From Verrucomicrobiota bacterium (GTDB taxonomy: Bacteria; Verrucomicrobiota; Verrucomicrobiia; Limisphaerales; UBA11320), in contig JACQFQ010000075.1 of the NCBI GenBank assembly GCA_016199985.1, positions 1 to 60,656 of the forward strand: DNA of 60,656 nucleotides. The letters run 5' to 3'. Positions 26,441 through 36,600 of the stretch are shown here, in pieces; position 1 is the stretch's first letter, and each line of letters begins with the position of its first letter. The position numbers were made by a program, and so were the translations under genes. The notes under the pieces were generated by a model. That model searched no databases, was not told where the DNA came from, and saw only the letters and a program-made list of their open reading frames with translations.

Positions 26441-27454
26441 GTCAATGGTCCTGCTCAGGGCCATCGCTCTCTTGGCGTCGCGGCGATGCCAGATCCAGGC
26501 GACCAGCACGCTGAGCTCATAGAGCAGGTGCAGCGGCGCCGCGAAGAGCACCATCGTGAACGGATCGCCGGAGGGCGTCACCACCGCGCCGATGATGAGG
26601 TTGATGACAATGGCGTAAGAGCGGAACTTGGACAGCTTCTTGTAATCGAGCAGCCCGATCTTCACGAGCACAAGAATCACCACCGGAATCTCGAAGCAGG
26701 CGCCCATCCCCAGAAGGAAGATGGTCACAAAGCTGATGTAATCCTGGGCGCGCCATTGGTCGGCCGTGAAGCCCAGCCACGTCGCAAACTCAACGGACGC
26801 CATCAGGGCCACTCCCGTGACCACAAGGTAGGCGAAGGCGACGCCCGCGATAAACAGGCCAACGCCAAACCCCACCGCTTGATAAAGGATTTTCTTCTCG
26901 TGGACGTGGAGGGCCGGCAGCACGAACTGGCCGATGAAGTAGATCAGGAACGGCATCGCGAGGATGAGCCCTCCGTAGAGCGCGATCTTCAGGGCGATCA
27001 TCACCGCGTCCACCGGGCCGAAAGTCATCAGGGACGGAGTGCTCTTTGGCAGGACCGGGGCGTCGTCAAAGATGATCGTGAGAACCACGTTCGATCCCAT
27101 CTGACGAGGCTCCAGACGCGCCGACCGAGGCGGGCTCTTGGTCGTGATATTCGTGACTCCCAGGACGGACGCGGGGATGACACCGAGATGGTTGGTGCCG
27201 AGATGAAGGTAAACATCCTGGTTTGGCGGAAGCTTGCTCAGGATGGAAAGGGGGTGGTCCAGAGGCCAGCGAAGGATCGTGACGATGCGATCGCTGGCGA
27301 TCATGCAGACCAGCATCGCGACAAGGACGGTGACGATGGACTTGATGAGAGTCCATCGGAGATCCTCCAGATGCTCCAGGAAGGACTTCACCGGACCGCC
27401 GCCAGCCTCCTCGGAGTCGGGGTGGAGGGTGCTGTCGTCCTTTTCAGGATCCAT
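26435..27454 (-). CDS. tatC: Sec-independent protein translocase TatC
   Basis: A 339-residue inner-membrane protein, the receptor for twin-arginine signal peptides. The conserved cytoplasmic N-terminus SFLEHLEDLRWTLIKS matches the TatC signature, and six hydrophobic segments follow. FEIPVVILVLVKIGLL includes the conserved Glu of the third periplasmic/TM region. TPSGDPFTMVLFAAPLHLLYE is the usual C-terminal signature. The first periplasmic loop (about residues 62-148) is roughly twice the length seen in E. coli TatC, which accounts for the protein being longer than the usual 240-260 residues. It lies 27 bp downstream of tatA in the same operon. A local client is the DUF1501 protein at 1149-2552. 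Confidence 0.93.
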   Translation of the reverse strand: MDPEKDDSTLHPDSEEAGGGPVKSFLEHLEDLRWTLIKSIVTVLVAMLVCMIASDRIVTILRWPLDHPLSILSKLPPNQDVYLHLGTNHLGVIPASVLGVTNITTKSPPRSARLEPRQMGSNVVLTIIFDDAPVLPKSTPSLMTFGPVDAVMIALKIALYGGLILAMPFLIYFIGQFVLPALHVHEKKILYQAVGFGVGLFIAGVAFAYLVVTGVALMASVEFATWLGFTADQWRAQDYISFVTIFLLGMGACFEIPVVILVLVKIGLLDYKKLSKFRSYAIVINLIIGAVVTPSGDPFTMVLFAAPLHLLYELSVLVAWIWHRRDAKRAMALSRTIDV

Positions 27455-27481
27455 GCCTCAAAAGTTCCGAAACCCCACGAG

Positions 27482-27739
27482 CTAGGCCTTCGGAGGTTCC
27501 GAAGGCTTATGGGCATCCCCGGACTGCGGAACGCTCTCGGCGGGCGGAGCGGGCTTCCGGGGCGGCGGCGGGGGCTCTTCCTCAACAGCGCGTTGGAGGT
27601 CGTCCTGGATTTCGCGGGACGCTTTCTTGAACTCCTTGATGCCGCTCCCCAGGCCTTTCGCCAATTCGGGGATTTTCTTGGCGCCGAAGAGCACCAACAC
27701 CACCACGAGAATTCCAATAATTTCAGGCCAGCCTAGCAT
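27482..27739 (-). CDS. tatA: TatA/TatB-type translocase subunit
   Basis: An 85-residue protein with the standard TatA layout. A single N-terminal transmembrane helix (MLGWPEIIGILVVVLVLFGA) comes first, then the hinge and amphipathic helix KKIPELAKGLGSGIKEFKKA, then an acidic and proline-rich tail with PPPPPRKPAPP. It forms the pore-like assembly of the Tat pathway together with TatC, encoded 27 bp downstream on the same strand. The short tail and FGAKKIPELAKGLG hinge favour TatA over TatB; some PVC bacteria use one such protein for both roles. Its promoter should lie in the 264-bp gap shared with the divergent A2 gene. Confidence 0.92.
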   Translation of the reverse strand: MLGWPEIIGILVVVLVLFGAKKIPELAKGLGSGIKEFKKASREIQDDLQRAVEEEPPPPPRKPAPPAESVPQSGDAHKPSEPPKA

Positions 27740-28003
27740 ATCATTTTAGAGGGCCCCGTCCTTCGCTCCCGCAAGCGCCAGACGAGTCGCCGAATTTGTC
27801 TTTTGTTGAGCCGCAAAGAGGAAACCATAGGGGTTGTCCGGAAAACGGCAAGGGGCAAAAACCAACTCGTCCTGGCGCCCTCACTCGCCGGAGACATGAA
27901 GAGGCCGCGCTGGTTCTCCCCTGCGCTCACGCAAGTTAGAGGAACGGGAGGAGCAGCCTAAACGTTTTTCTGTAATCCCCTCCCCGCGTTCCTTAGTTCT
28001 CTA
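27740..28003. promoter_or_regulatory. Divergent promoter region of tatA and cassette 2
   Basis: This 264-bp gap separates the divergently transcribed tatA and A2 genes and must contain both promoters. I see no open frame that I believe and no perfect promoter match. A GGGAGGAG run near 27946 is too far from the A2 start to serve as its ribosome binding site. Confidence 0.4.
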
Positions 28004-31000
28004 ATGATGGCGCGTTTTGTCCGCTCATTCACTGGCTGGTTCGCCGGGGTGCTTTGCCTCGCTGGCTCAGTCTCGCTTTGGGCTCAGACGCCAGGGGTCT
28101 CCGAGATTCTTGTCAGCTTGGGTCCCGCGAACTACACCGGGTTCCTCCTCGATTCCGACCTCGGCAATCCGACGCCCGAGGCCAGTCGCGCCGTCGTCCA
28201 CGCCGCCCTGGGCATGAAGGTCGTGTTCTCCGGGGGAAGCATCGCCGCGACTTATGAGATTCAGTTCAGGCTCATGAACGACCAGGATCAAGCGACCCCC
28301 TTGGAAGGCGCTCAGGGTCCTCTTCCCTACGTCCAGCAAACGCTGACCGTGCGAAAGGCCGGCGTGGTCAGCTTCGTCAACGTCAAGGCCATGGCAACGC
28401 TCCGCCCCGCCAGTCGGCTCGACGAGCAGGACCACTATCGAGTGTCAGCGAAGGTATTCCTCGTCAGCGGGGCGGATCGTTTGCCACGAGGATCCCTCAC
28501 GGAGAGCGCGGGAAGCCGCTACTTCCACTTCGCGAACACCGCCAGCCCGGACGACTCCTTGAACGTGCTGCAGGCCCTCACGAGAGCGCGCCTCTCCGGG
28601 GCCTATTCCCTGGCGGGCGGCGCGCCTGCCGGCCAACCGGCGTTGGAGGTGGAGGCCGCGCTCGCCCGATTCGACGATTTCACGGAGCCGACGCACGAGG
28701 ATCCCATCACATCCATCGTCCGTGTTTCGCTGACCGACGTCACCGATGGGCTTGAGGTCCCGCTCAGCGACTGGGAGTCGCAAACCGTCGCGGCGATGGC
28801 CAGCCACACCGGAGCATTCGATCCCTCCACAGAGAACCGATCGTTCTCTCTTCCGCTGGCCGCCGCGGATGGCTCGCCATTCGACCCGCAGCACGCCTAT
28901 CAGGCCACCGTCGCTCTCCTGCATCTCGAATGGGATGGAAGCGAAGTCCTGGACACGACCCGCGTGCTCGACAACATCCATTTCCTCGCGCTCTCCGGAC
29001 GTCTTGTGTTCGGCCCCGAAGGCGACGCCAACGCGGTCGAGACGACCTACACCGCGGTGGCGAACGATCCCGCGGCCACGGTGGTGGATGTGGGCGGCGA
29101 ACTGCGCGCGCGGATTGCGCTGCCCGCCCTCGGCGGCGAAATCGTCGGCAAGCCCGGGTTTCGCTTTGGCGATCCCGCAAGCCCCCTCACGGTCCGATTG
29201 AATCCGGCGGGCGACGCATTCGTTCTCGCCGATGGAGGATTGGTCGCGCTCACCGTCGCGCCGCCCTCCATTCCTGACGAAGAATCCCCGCCCGGAGGCG
29301 TTTCGTTCGTGCGCGAAAACGTCGCTCTCAGCTATCTCGGGGCTCATGCGGAAGCGCTCACCGTCCGTTTCCCCCTGGGTTTCGCCTACGCGGACGACCC
29401 TCGCTCCCGCGTGCTTCGCTCCTCGTTCCGGCGGATCGATCTCTTCCTCTCCCCCTCGCTCGCGCCTCGGGAGGACCTTCCCGTCGGAGCGCCCAACGGG
29501 TTCGCTTACACCGATCGGTTTCCGCTCCGGTTCCTCAGCCCTGGCCCGGTCTGGCGGATCGCGGACGGAACCCTGGATCTGGGCGAATGCTCCGCGCGAC
29601 ATGTCGCGGCGGACGAACTTGAGCAGCTCGACGCCCTCGCCGCGATGGTCCCGCCACCAGTCGCCGAACCGGACGCGCTCATCAAGGCGTCCAACGATCA
29701 CGTCTTCCGAATGGCAACGGGGACAGCGGGAACGCCTCTCATTGTAAGAGTCGGAGCTCAAGGGGAAGCCGTGATCGACACATCCGTCGCCTTCCAACCT
29801 GGCGCGTTTACCGGCCACTTTCCGCTCGGTTGGCAGGTCGCCTGGGATGTCGGCGGCCTGATGACGGTGAACGCGAACGGAGTGGACATCGACGCAAGCC
29901 GACTGGAAGGCGCGCGCGACATCGCCGTCTCGTATCAACGGAACTGTTCGGGAGGAGACTGCGGCGCCCTCGCTCCGGACGCTTCGGTGGTCTTCACGCC
30001 CATGGACGGTCAGCTCCACTTCACCGCCGACGGCGGTCTCCGCGCGGAGGGCGTGATCCCCCAGCATGACCTCTCGTGGGGGGCTCTCGCTCCGGATCAA
30101 TTCGCGCAGCAGGCAAAGGCTTTCACCGACGCCAGCCTGCTCTTCTCCGGCCATGTCCTGGATGGGGAGCAATCCCAGTTGCTCCCCGCTGAAGAGCGGG
30201 CCGGCGGCTTGCTGATGAGCGGCGTGGGGCGGCCGGGAGAGCCGGCGTATGCCGAGCGACCCCGCACCACGGGCTATCTCGACGGGTTCGCCGATTATGC
30301 GGGGCTCAACTTCCGCGCGCTCCATGACGCGGATCATCAGGGGCGAAGCCGGCTCGCGGGACAGGATACAGGCGATTACCCACTCACCCTTTGCTCGAAG
30401 TACTATGTGCGTCCAGGCGGAGTCACCGGCCTCCATGACGCTCAGTCCTTCCCCGAGCATCTGGAGCTCTGCTCCTTCGACGCCAGCATCCGTGTTTACA
30501 GCCTGTCCTTTCTGGATGGATTGAACCGCGATTCGCGCACCGACGGGCGCTTGACGGTCCCCTATCCAGGCAACTTCTCGCTGGAGTTCGACCGGCTCAC
30601 CTTCGGCTGCCGCGGACAGCTGGCGGATGCCCGTCCCGCCGAAGGGTCGCCCGACCTGGCCCTCGACTATTGGAGCACGCCGTTCACTCCGGTCAGCGTC
30701 GAGTTCAGGCATGCCGCGACAGCGGGTTGCGTCCTCCCCACCGAAGGCGCGCTGGCTCTCGGCGTCGTCGTCCGGTTGCCGCTCGTTCCGAAGCCGGTTC
30801 ATGGCGTTCTCGGTTTCATCGTCCGAACGCCAAGTCCGGGCGTCAAGTGGGGTGATCTCACATCGGCCTCCGACAAGATCGGCGTCGACTCCCGTCTCGA
30901 GCTGCCGACGAACCTGCCCCTGGCCGGGCCCGGCGGAATCCAATACAACTTCGCGCCCGTTCTCCGCGCGTACTTCAATCGCTTCGTTCCCAACCCGCCC

Positions 31001-33613
31001 CACGACGGGTTTGTCAATCTTGTCGGACGCTTGAATGTGCCGTTCTTCGAATCGGTGAAAACGCATATCCATGCGATTCCCGGATTAGGCGACGTCGGAG
31101 TGAGCCTGATGGGGGGATGGAACTCCGCGAACAGGCCAGACAACGCGGACCGCGCGTGGATTGATCCGGCGACCGGGAACAGTTTCTTCAACGATTCGGG
31201 CTTCGACGCCGACAACCGCGGATTCCCCCCGGGCCTAGCGAGCGTGGATGACTATCGATCGCCTCCGGGCGCGCGGTTTCAACCCCGGGCCCAGCACACC
31301 TGGCTGGATGTCATCGATCTGGATTACCCGGTTCGCTGGGAAGGCGGGCTCAAGAGGAGCTTCGCGAGAATCCCCGACCAGGACGTCGACGTTGATTTGA
31401 AGCTCGTGAAGATCCAGTCGCGCGTGTCGCATCTCTCGTCGTCGAGCGTGGAGATTGAGTTCGGCGCGGAGGTTTCCAAGGCCCCGCAGTTCTCCGTCGA
31501 CCAGCTGCTGGCGGACGTGATTGACCAGCGCACAGGCGTGTTCACGGCGCTCAAAGAGGCGATGCAGGACGGAACCAAGGCCCTGGGAATCACGAAGGCC
31601 GTCGAGGATCTCGACGCGCTCACCCGCGATCGAAGTGAAGGCCTTCTCGCCAACCCTTTCAATCGCTCTTTCGATTCGCTCGTGGACAAGCTCTACGACG
31701 GTCTTATCACGGCTTACGCGGACGGATCAAAGTCCACGGCCCAGTATCAGGCCGACGTGTGCGTCCAGACGCAGAACATCGTCGACGGCGAGTTCAAGAA
31801 GGCGCTCGACCAGATGGTGGGGGGAATCCAGGACGCGGAGAGCCTTCTCGGGGACGTTCACCGACGGCTCGGCGAAGCAAAGGACGGCGTCACGAGCGCG
31901 CAGGATGTGGTGACGAGCCAGAATGGGCGGCATCCCGTCCTCGCGCTGCTGGCGGCCAAGCTCGCGAAGAACTCGGACTCCGCCTCCTTCTTTCAGCAGC
32001 TCACTCCAGACGAAGTGGAAGCCCAGGTGGAAAAGCTGGGCCCCACGTTCGAAGAGCTCCACGCACAGCTGGGCGAACTCGCGGGGCGGATCGGCGAAGC
32101 GCAAGCGGCCGTGGGCCCCGCCGGCGATCTTGCGCTCGGCCTCAATCAGATCCTCGACATCAAGTCTAAGAAGATCGACGCGCTCCGGGATCGCTGCCGC
32201 CAGCTCGCCTGCGACGATCTCGCCCGGATCACCGCCCTTCCCGGCCGCCTCCTGCAGGAGAATCCGCGGGATGCCACCAAAGCGCGGCTCAAAAGGGTGC
32301 TTCTGGACGAGCTCCTTTCCTCCTTCGTCTCCGAGCGCTTCGCGTTTGTTCTGCGGGCCTATCTCAGCGAGTCCCGGGGGCTCTTCCATCAGGCCCTCGA
32401 CGAGATTTTCGAGCGCGTCAACCAGGCGCTGAAGGAGGCGGTGGTTGAAAAGTTTGCGGGCGCCGCTTTCCCCGATGATCTCAGGCGTCCCGCGGGGGTT
32501 CTTCAGAACTCCTTCCAGGCGGCGAAGCTCCACGGCCACGCGCGATGGAACGGCAACTCCATAACCGAGGCTCGCGTCGACGGCGATCTCCGGTTGACCC
32601 TGGAGGATCCCGGCCGGCCATTCGGGTTCCAAGGGCACATCCTCGTCAGCGAGCAGCAGGTGGATCGTCCCCTCGCCGCTTGCCGCGACGCCGGCGATTC
32701 GCTCCTGAAGATTGAGGTCGGCGCCCGCGCCTCGGCCGTCGTGAACTACGGGAAGGACCAGAAGAATCCGCAGGGAGTGGTTGCCGATGTGGACCTGGCC
32801 GTGGCGCTCAAAAAGCTGGGCAAGAACGTCGCGGCTCCGATTGGCTTGGATGGCGCCGTTGGATTGACCGGCTTGTTTGATGTCGGTGATTTCCAATTGA
32901 AGGACGCGCGACTCAAATTCGCCGCGGGAGACGGCGGCAATTTTCTTCTGGGCGTCGCGCAAGGGAACCTGAACGGAATCGACGCGAACGTTCGCGCCTT
33001 CATCGGACAGGCCTGCAGGATCGACACGCTCAAGGTTCTCGACAAGGCGGTGGAGAACATCCTCGCGCTGGATGACTACAAATCCGCGGTGAGGCCCGGC
33101 GGTGGAGTCATCGGCTTCTATGTTTCGGCGGACGGCGAGTTCCCACTCGAGAAACTCTTCGGGATTCCGACCACATGCGCCCTCAGCCTGAGCGGGAGCG
33201 GCGGCAACGCGTACTTCGGGTTCCTGGTGGACCGCGCCGAAGGGCCGAGCCCGGCGTTGCTCGCGGGCTACCGACGCAGCCAGGGGCTGCACGGCAGGCT
33301 GCTCTGCATGGTGGACGCGACGGGCCGATATGATCTCGCCGGCGCCGTGGGCGTCGTGCCGCTGGGGCGGAAGCTCGGGTTCATTCCGCTCTTCGACGCG
33401 AGAGCGCATCTCTCGGGGGTCGGAGATCTCGGATTCAAAACGCCGATCAAGAACATCACGCTCGGAACGAAAATCGTGGCAACGCTGATTCCCGGGCCGT
33501 TCAACCCGCTCCTGGGCGGCGCGCCGATTCGCAACATTTGTTACGAGGTCACGGTGGAGGATCTCGTGTCCGCGAAGGGCTGCGCGGTTCCCTTCAGTCC
33601 CTTGGAGCCGTAA
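28004..33613 (+). CDS. Cassette protein A2: giant exported protein, paralogue of A1
   Basis: A 1869-residue protein with a normal secretion signal (GVLCLAGSVSLWAQ) and no lipobox Cys, unlike A1. Segments shared with A1, in the same order: SGRLVFG with TTYTAVANDP, FTADGGLRAEG (about 673), YAERPRTTGYLDGFADYAGL, SFFNDSGFDADNRGF, a helical coiled-coil-like region at about 1165-1500, and a beta-rich end with GFYVSADGEFPLEKLFGIP. One Cys near the C-terminus is shared (FIGQAC against FMGRTC). Overall identity looks low to moderate, so the duplication is old. The TAA overlaps the B2 ATG (TAATG), coupling translation. Function unknown; probably extracellular and structural. Confidence 0.75.
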   Translation: MMARFVRSFTGWFAGVLCLAGSVSLWAQTPGVSEILVSLGPANYTGFLLDSDLGNPTPEASRAVVHAALGMKVVFSGGSIAATYEIQFRLMNDQDQATPLEGAQGPLPYVQQTLTVRKAGVVSFVNVKAMATLRPASRLDEQDHYRVSAKVFLVSGADRLPRGSLTESAGSRYFHFANTASPDDSLNVLQALTRARLSGAYSLAGGAPAGQPALEVEAALARFDDFTEPTHEDPITSIVRVSLTDVTDGLEVPLSDWESQTVAAMASHTGAFDPSTENRSFSLPLAAADGSPFDPQHAYQATVALLHLEWDGSEVLDTTRVLDNIHFLALSGRLVFGPEGDANAVETTYTAVANDPAATVVDVGGELRARIALPALGGEIVGKPGFRFGDPASPLTVRLNPAGDAFVLADGGLVALTVAPPSIPDEESPPGGVSFVRENVALSYLGAHAEALTVRFPLGFAYADDPRSRVLRSSFRRIDLFLSPSLAPREDLPVGAPNGFAYTDRFPLRFLSPGPVWRIADGTLDLGECSARHVAADELEQLDALAAMVPPPVAEPDALIKASNDHVFRMATGTAGTPLIVRVGAQGEAVIDTSVAFQPGAFTGHFPLGWQVAWDVGGLMTVNANGVDIDASRLEGARDIAVSYQRNCSGGDCGALAPDASVVFTPMDGQLHFTADGGLRAEGVIPQHDLSWGALAPDQFAQQAKAFTDASLLFSGHVLDGEQSQLLPAEERAGGLLMSGVGRPGEPAYAERPRTTGYLDGFADYAGLNFRALHDADHQGRSRLAGQDTGDYPLTLCSKYYVRPGGVTGLHDAQSFPEHLELCSFDASIRVYSLSFLDGLNRDSRTDGRLTVPYPGNFSLEFDRLTFGCRGQLADARPAEGSPDLALDYWSTPFTPVSVEFRHAATAGCVLPTEGALALGVVVRLPLVPKPVHGVLGFIVRTPSPGVKWGDLTSASDKIGVDSRLELPTNLPLAGPGGIQYNFAPVLRAYFNRFVPNPPHDGFVNLVGRLNVPFFESVKTHIHAIPGLGDVGVSLMGGWNSANRPDNADRAWIDPATGNSFFNDSGFDADNRGFPPGLASVDDYRSPPGARFQPRAQHTWLDVIDLDYPVRWEGGLKRSFARIPDQDVDVDLKLVKIQSRVSHLSSSSVEIEFGAEVSKAPQFSVDQLLADVIDQRTGVFTALKEAMQDGTKALGITKAVEDLDALTRDRSEGLLANPFNRSFDSLVDKLYDGLITAYADGSKSTAQYQADVCVQTQNIVDGEFKKALDQMVGGIQDAESLLGDVHRRLGEAKDGVTSAQDVVTSQNGRHPVLALLAAKLAKNSDSASFFQQLTPDEVEAQVEKLGPTFEELHAQLGELAGRIGEAQAAVGPAGDLALGLNQILDIKSKKIDALRDRCRQLACDDLARITALPGRLLQENPRDATKARLKRVLLDELLSSFVSERFAFVLRAYLSESRGLFHQALDEIFERVNQALKEAVVEKFAGAAFPDDLRRPAGVLQNSFQAAKLHGHARWNGNSITEARVDGDLRLTLEDPGRPFGFQGHILVSEQQVDRPLAACRDAGDSLLKIEVGARASAVVNYGKDQKNPQGVVADVDLAVALKKLGKNVAAPIGLDGAVGLTGLFDVGDFQLKDARLKFAAGDGGNFLLGVAQGNLNGIDANVRAFIGQACRIDTLKVLDKAVENILALDDYKSAVRPGGGVIGFYVSADGEFPLEKLFGIPTTCALSLSGSGGNAYFGFLVDRAEGPSPALLAGYRRSQGLHGRLLCMVDATGRYDLAGAVGVVPLGRKLGFIPLFDARAHLSGVGDLGFKTPIKNITLGTKIVATLIPGPFNPLLGGAPIRNICYEVTVEDLVSAKGCAVPFSPLEP

Positions 33614-36600
33614 TGAAATCGCAAACCCCAGTCCACGCGCCCCGCCTTGCGCTTCGTCTCGCGCTCTCAACCCTCCTTATTGTCCTCTCGCTTCCGGGTA
33701 AAGCCGCGTCGCCCGACCTGCTGCTCACCGCGGCGACCACGGCCCGCGACGCGCAAGGCCAGGACATCGCCTACCTGGTCCTCACGCCGCCATCCCCGGA
33801 CTTCCTGCGCGGACATGTGCTGGCGGTCTACTCCAAGGTCGGAGCTCCGGATTCTTTGTCCCCCTTCGTTCAGCGCGCGCTCCTGCCGCCTCCGGCGCAG
33901 CCCGCGAGCCTCGACGCGATTCTCTCCGAGGCGGCGAAGATGAACGTGGATCTGTCCCCGCTTCCGGAAGCGCTGGCGGGCCTTGGCGCCCCCGCCGGTC
34001 AACCGCTCGCCCAGCAGCTCGCGACGATCCTCGGGAAAGCGGCGAGCCAGCCTCAGACCGCTCAACTCCTGGATCTGCTCGCGCGCCAACATCCCGCGAT
34101 CGGTCTGGCCATGGGGCGAGCATGGAGCGGGGCGATCGTGGCGGGGACGACGACATTCGAGATCCGCGAGGCGCATCCGATCACGCGCATCGATCTGGGC
34201 GTGGTCGCGCGCTTGACGGTCGTCGCCGGATTCCATCCCCCATTGCCTTCGCCGGGAGGGCCGGTCCAGGTCCATGATCTCACTCCCACGGGCGACCAGC
34301 GGATCAAGCTGCGATGGGCGGCGTCTCCGGAACTCCGCCGGCGTTCGCCCTTGCAGCAAGGGTTCAACCTCTGGCGTCTTCCCAAGGCGCTAGCTCAGAC
34401 CCGAGGCTGGCTGGCGCAGGCCCCGAGCGTCGACGCGCTCATCGCCGGATCCCAACGCGTCAACTCGGGCGCGATTCAGCCGGCCATGAATCTCTCGGAG
34501 GTGGAGGCGCAGGACCTCTCCAGCCCGGTCTACCTCTATGCGGATGACAACGGACGCGCGCAAGACCCCGCGCGGGCTTTTGCGGACGGCGCCGAGTTCG
34601 CCTATTTCGTCACGGCTCGCGACATCCTGGGCCGCGACGGCCTTCCTTCCCCGGCTGGCCTCGCCACGGCATGCCGCACGCTGGGTCCGGCGATCCCTTC
34701 CGGACTCAAGGTGTCCAATCAACACGCCTTCACGGACAAAGAGGCCGGCGACGACTCCCAGTGGCTGCGCGTTGAATGGATTCCAAACCCCGGCGGCCAA
34801 CGCGCCGTCCCGACCCGTTACGAGATCTTCCGCGGACTGGATTTGTCGGAACTCGAGGCCGCGGACGGCCCTCCCCTCGCCCATCGCGTCGCCTCAGTGC
34901 CCCATGCGGCGACTGGGTCGCTGTCCTACGACGATCGATCGTTGGCGCCCAAGGAGAACTTCTACGGCCGGACGTTCTGGTACGCGGGCCGCGCTGTGTA
35001 TGAAGGACCCTGCGGTGCGATCTATTCCCCTTTGAGTCCTCCCATCTTCGGTTCGCTCCGCAAGGCAACCGCTCCTCCGGCGCCCTCCGGCTCCGTCGAG
35101 GGAAACTGTCCCTTTCCAATGGCGGCGTGGTCCGTGAATCGCCTTTCGGATGCGGAGTCCGTGGCGAACGACGGACAGGTCCACTTTCGCGCGGAATGCC
35201 ACCGCCGGGGTCCGGGAGTCCTTTGGGCGGAGTTCAGCGTGTTTCTGCCGCGATCGAAACGGGAGATTCGCCTGGATCGCGTCTTCTTCCCCGCCGATCT
35301 GGATGTGGTGTCCGCGGTCTATACGCTGAGCCCGCAAGAGGCCGACACTCCGTTTCAGCTCAGCTGCGCCGTCGCCTCGGCTGAAGGAGCGGCAAGCAAC
35401 GCGGCCGACCGGCCCGTCGCGAGCATTCTGCGGCCGCCCGCGGGCCGGTTGACGATTGACCGCTTCGAAGCCGCGGAGCTGACCACCTGGGATCTGCGTC
35501 CAGACGACCCGCTGACAGCGCCCTTGCTGAGCGGGCAGGTTTGCTTCAGCCCAGTCAGTGCGCGCGATGACGGCGCCGTGTTGATTCAATCGCCGCAACT
35601 GGGGAACGGACTGGCCGTGCTCTTCGCTGTCGAACAAGGCCATTCGCCTCGCGCTCTCGGAACCTTCCGCGCTGACGCCGGCTCGATCGCGTTGACCGAC
35701 GCCGAGGTCAACGCGCGGAACGCCGACAACTTGCCGTGGCAATACTGCGGCTATCTCGTCAGCCCCAATCTCGCGGGGCTCTCCGATTGCCCCCATCTCG
35801 CGCGCGCGGACGGCGGAAGCCGGGTCCATCATCCTCATGTGCGTGTTCGGCTCACTCCGGACGCGCGACAGTACCGGATCTTCCGGCGCGTGGATGCAGG
35901 TCCGCTGGAGTTGATCGCTCAGGGACGCGTCGATGGTTCGCAGACGCCGTCGATCACCCGTGATGACGACGCCCAGCCCCCGCGCGGGGCGCAGATCTGC
36001 TATTACGCCCAGCTGCTGGACGCCAACGGGAACGTCAGCCCGATGTCGTTACTCGGCTGCCTGACCCACACCGCGGACCTTCCCACGCCGGTGCTGGCGT
36101 CCCCGGAAACCGACGGCGACTACGCCGATCCGCGCGTCAAGCTGCAGTGGTTCTGCGATCCGGCGGGCGTCGAGCGGTTTGAAGTCTTCCTGGTCTCGGT
36201 CGCCGGCAAGGTGGACTTGGACCAGCTTCTGGTGGAAACCTCGGGGACGCTCATTCCGTGGCCCCCCGCCCCGTCCTCGATCTTCAACGCCAGAGCGCTT
36301 CATACGGTGAAGGACGTGAAGTCCGGGGATTCATCCAGCGCCGCGGCTGAGCAATCCTTCCTGACAGGAAAGGTTGGGGGCGACTTTGGCGAAGGGCCAC
36401 AGTTCACGCTCAACCTCCGGATCCAACCGACAAAAACCTATGACGTATGGGTGAAGGCGGTTGGTCCGACCGGTCGACGCGGCGGCCAAAGCTACAAGCA
36501 GCGCTTCGTGTGGCGACCACCGCCGCCCCCCCGATCCAAGGCGCCATGGCCCGCTCGCCCGCTGCCGCCGCGCGTGGAGTTCCACCCCGGGATCGCGGCC

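Noticed and set aside
26414..27736. 440-codon plus-strand open frame opposite tatC and tatA
   Set aside because: It begins in the C-type relic and then runs antisense through tatC and tatA; His- and Arg-rich with no domain.
28445..31072. 875-codon minus-strand open frame opposite A2
   Set aside because: Shadow of A2, which has the export signal and homology to A1.
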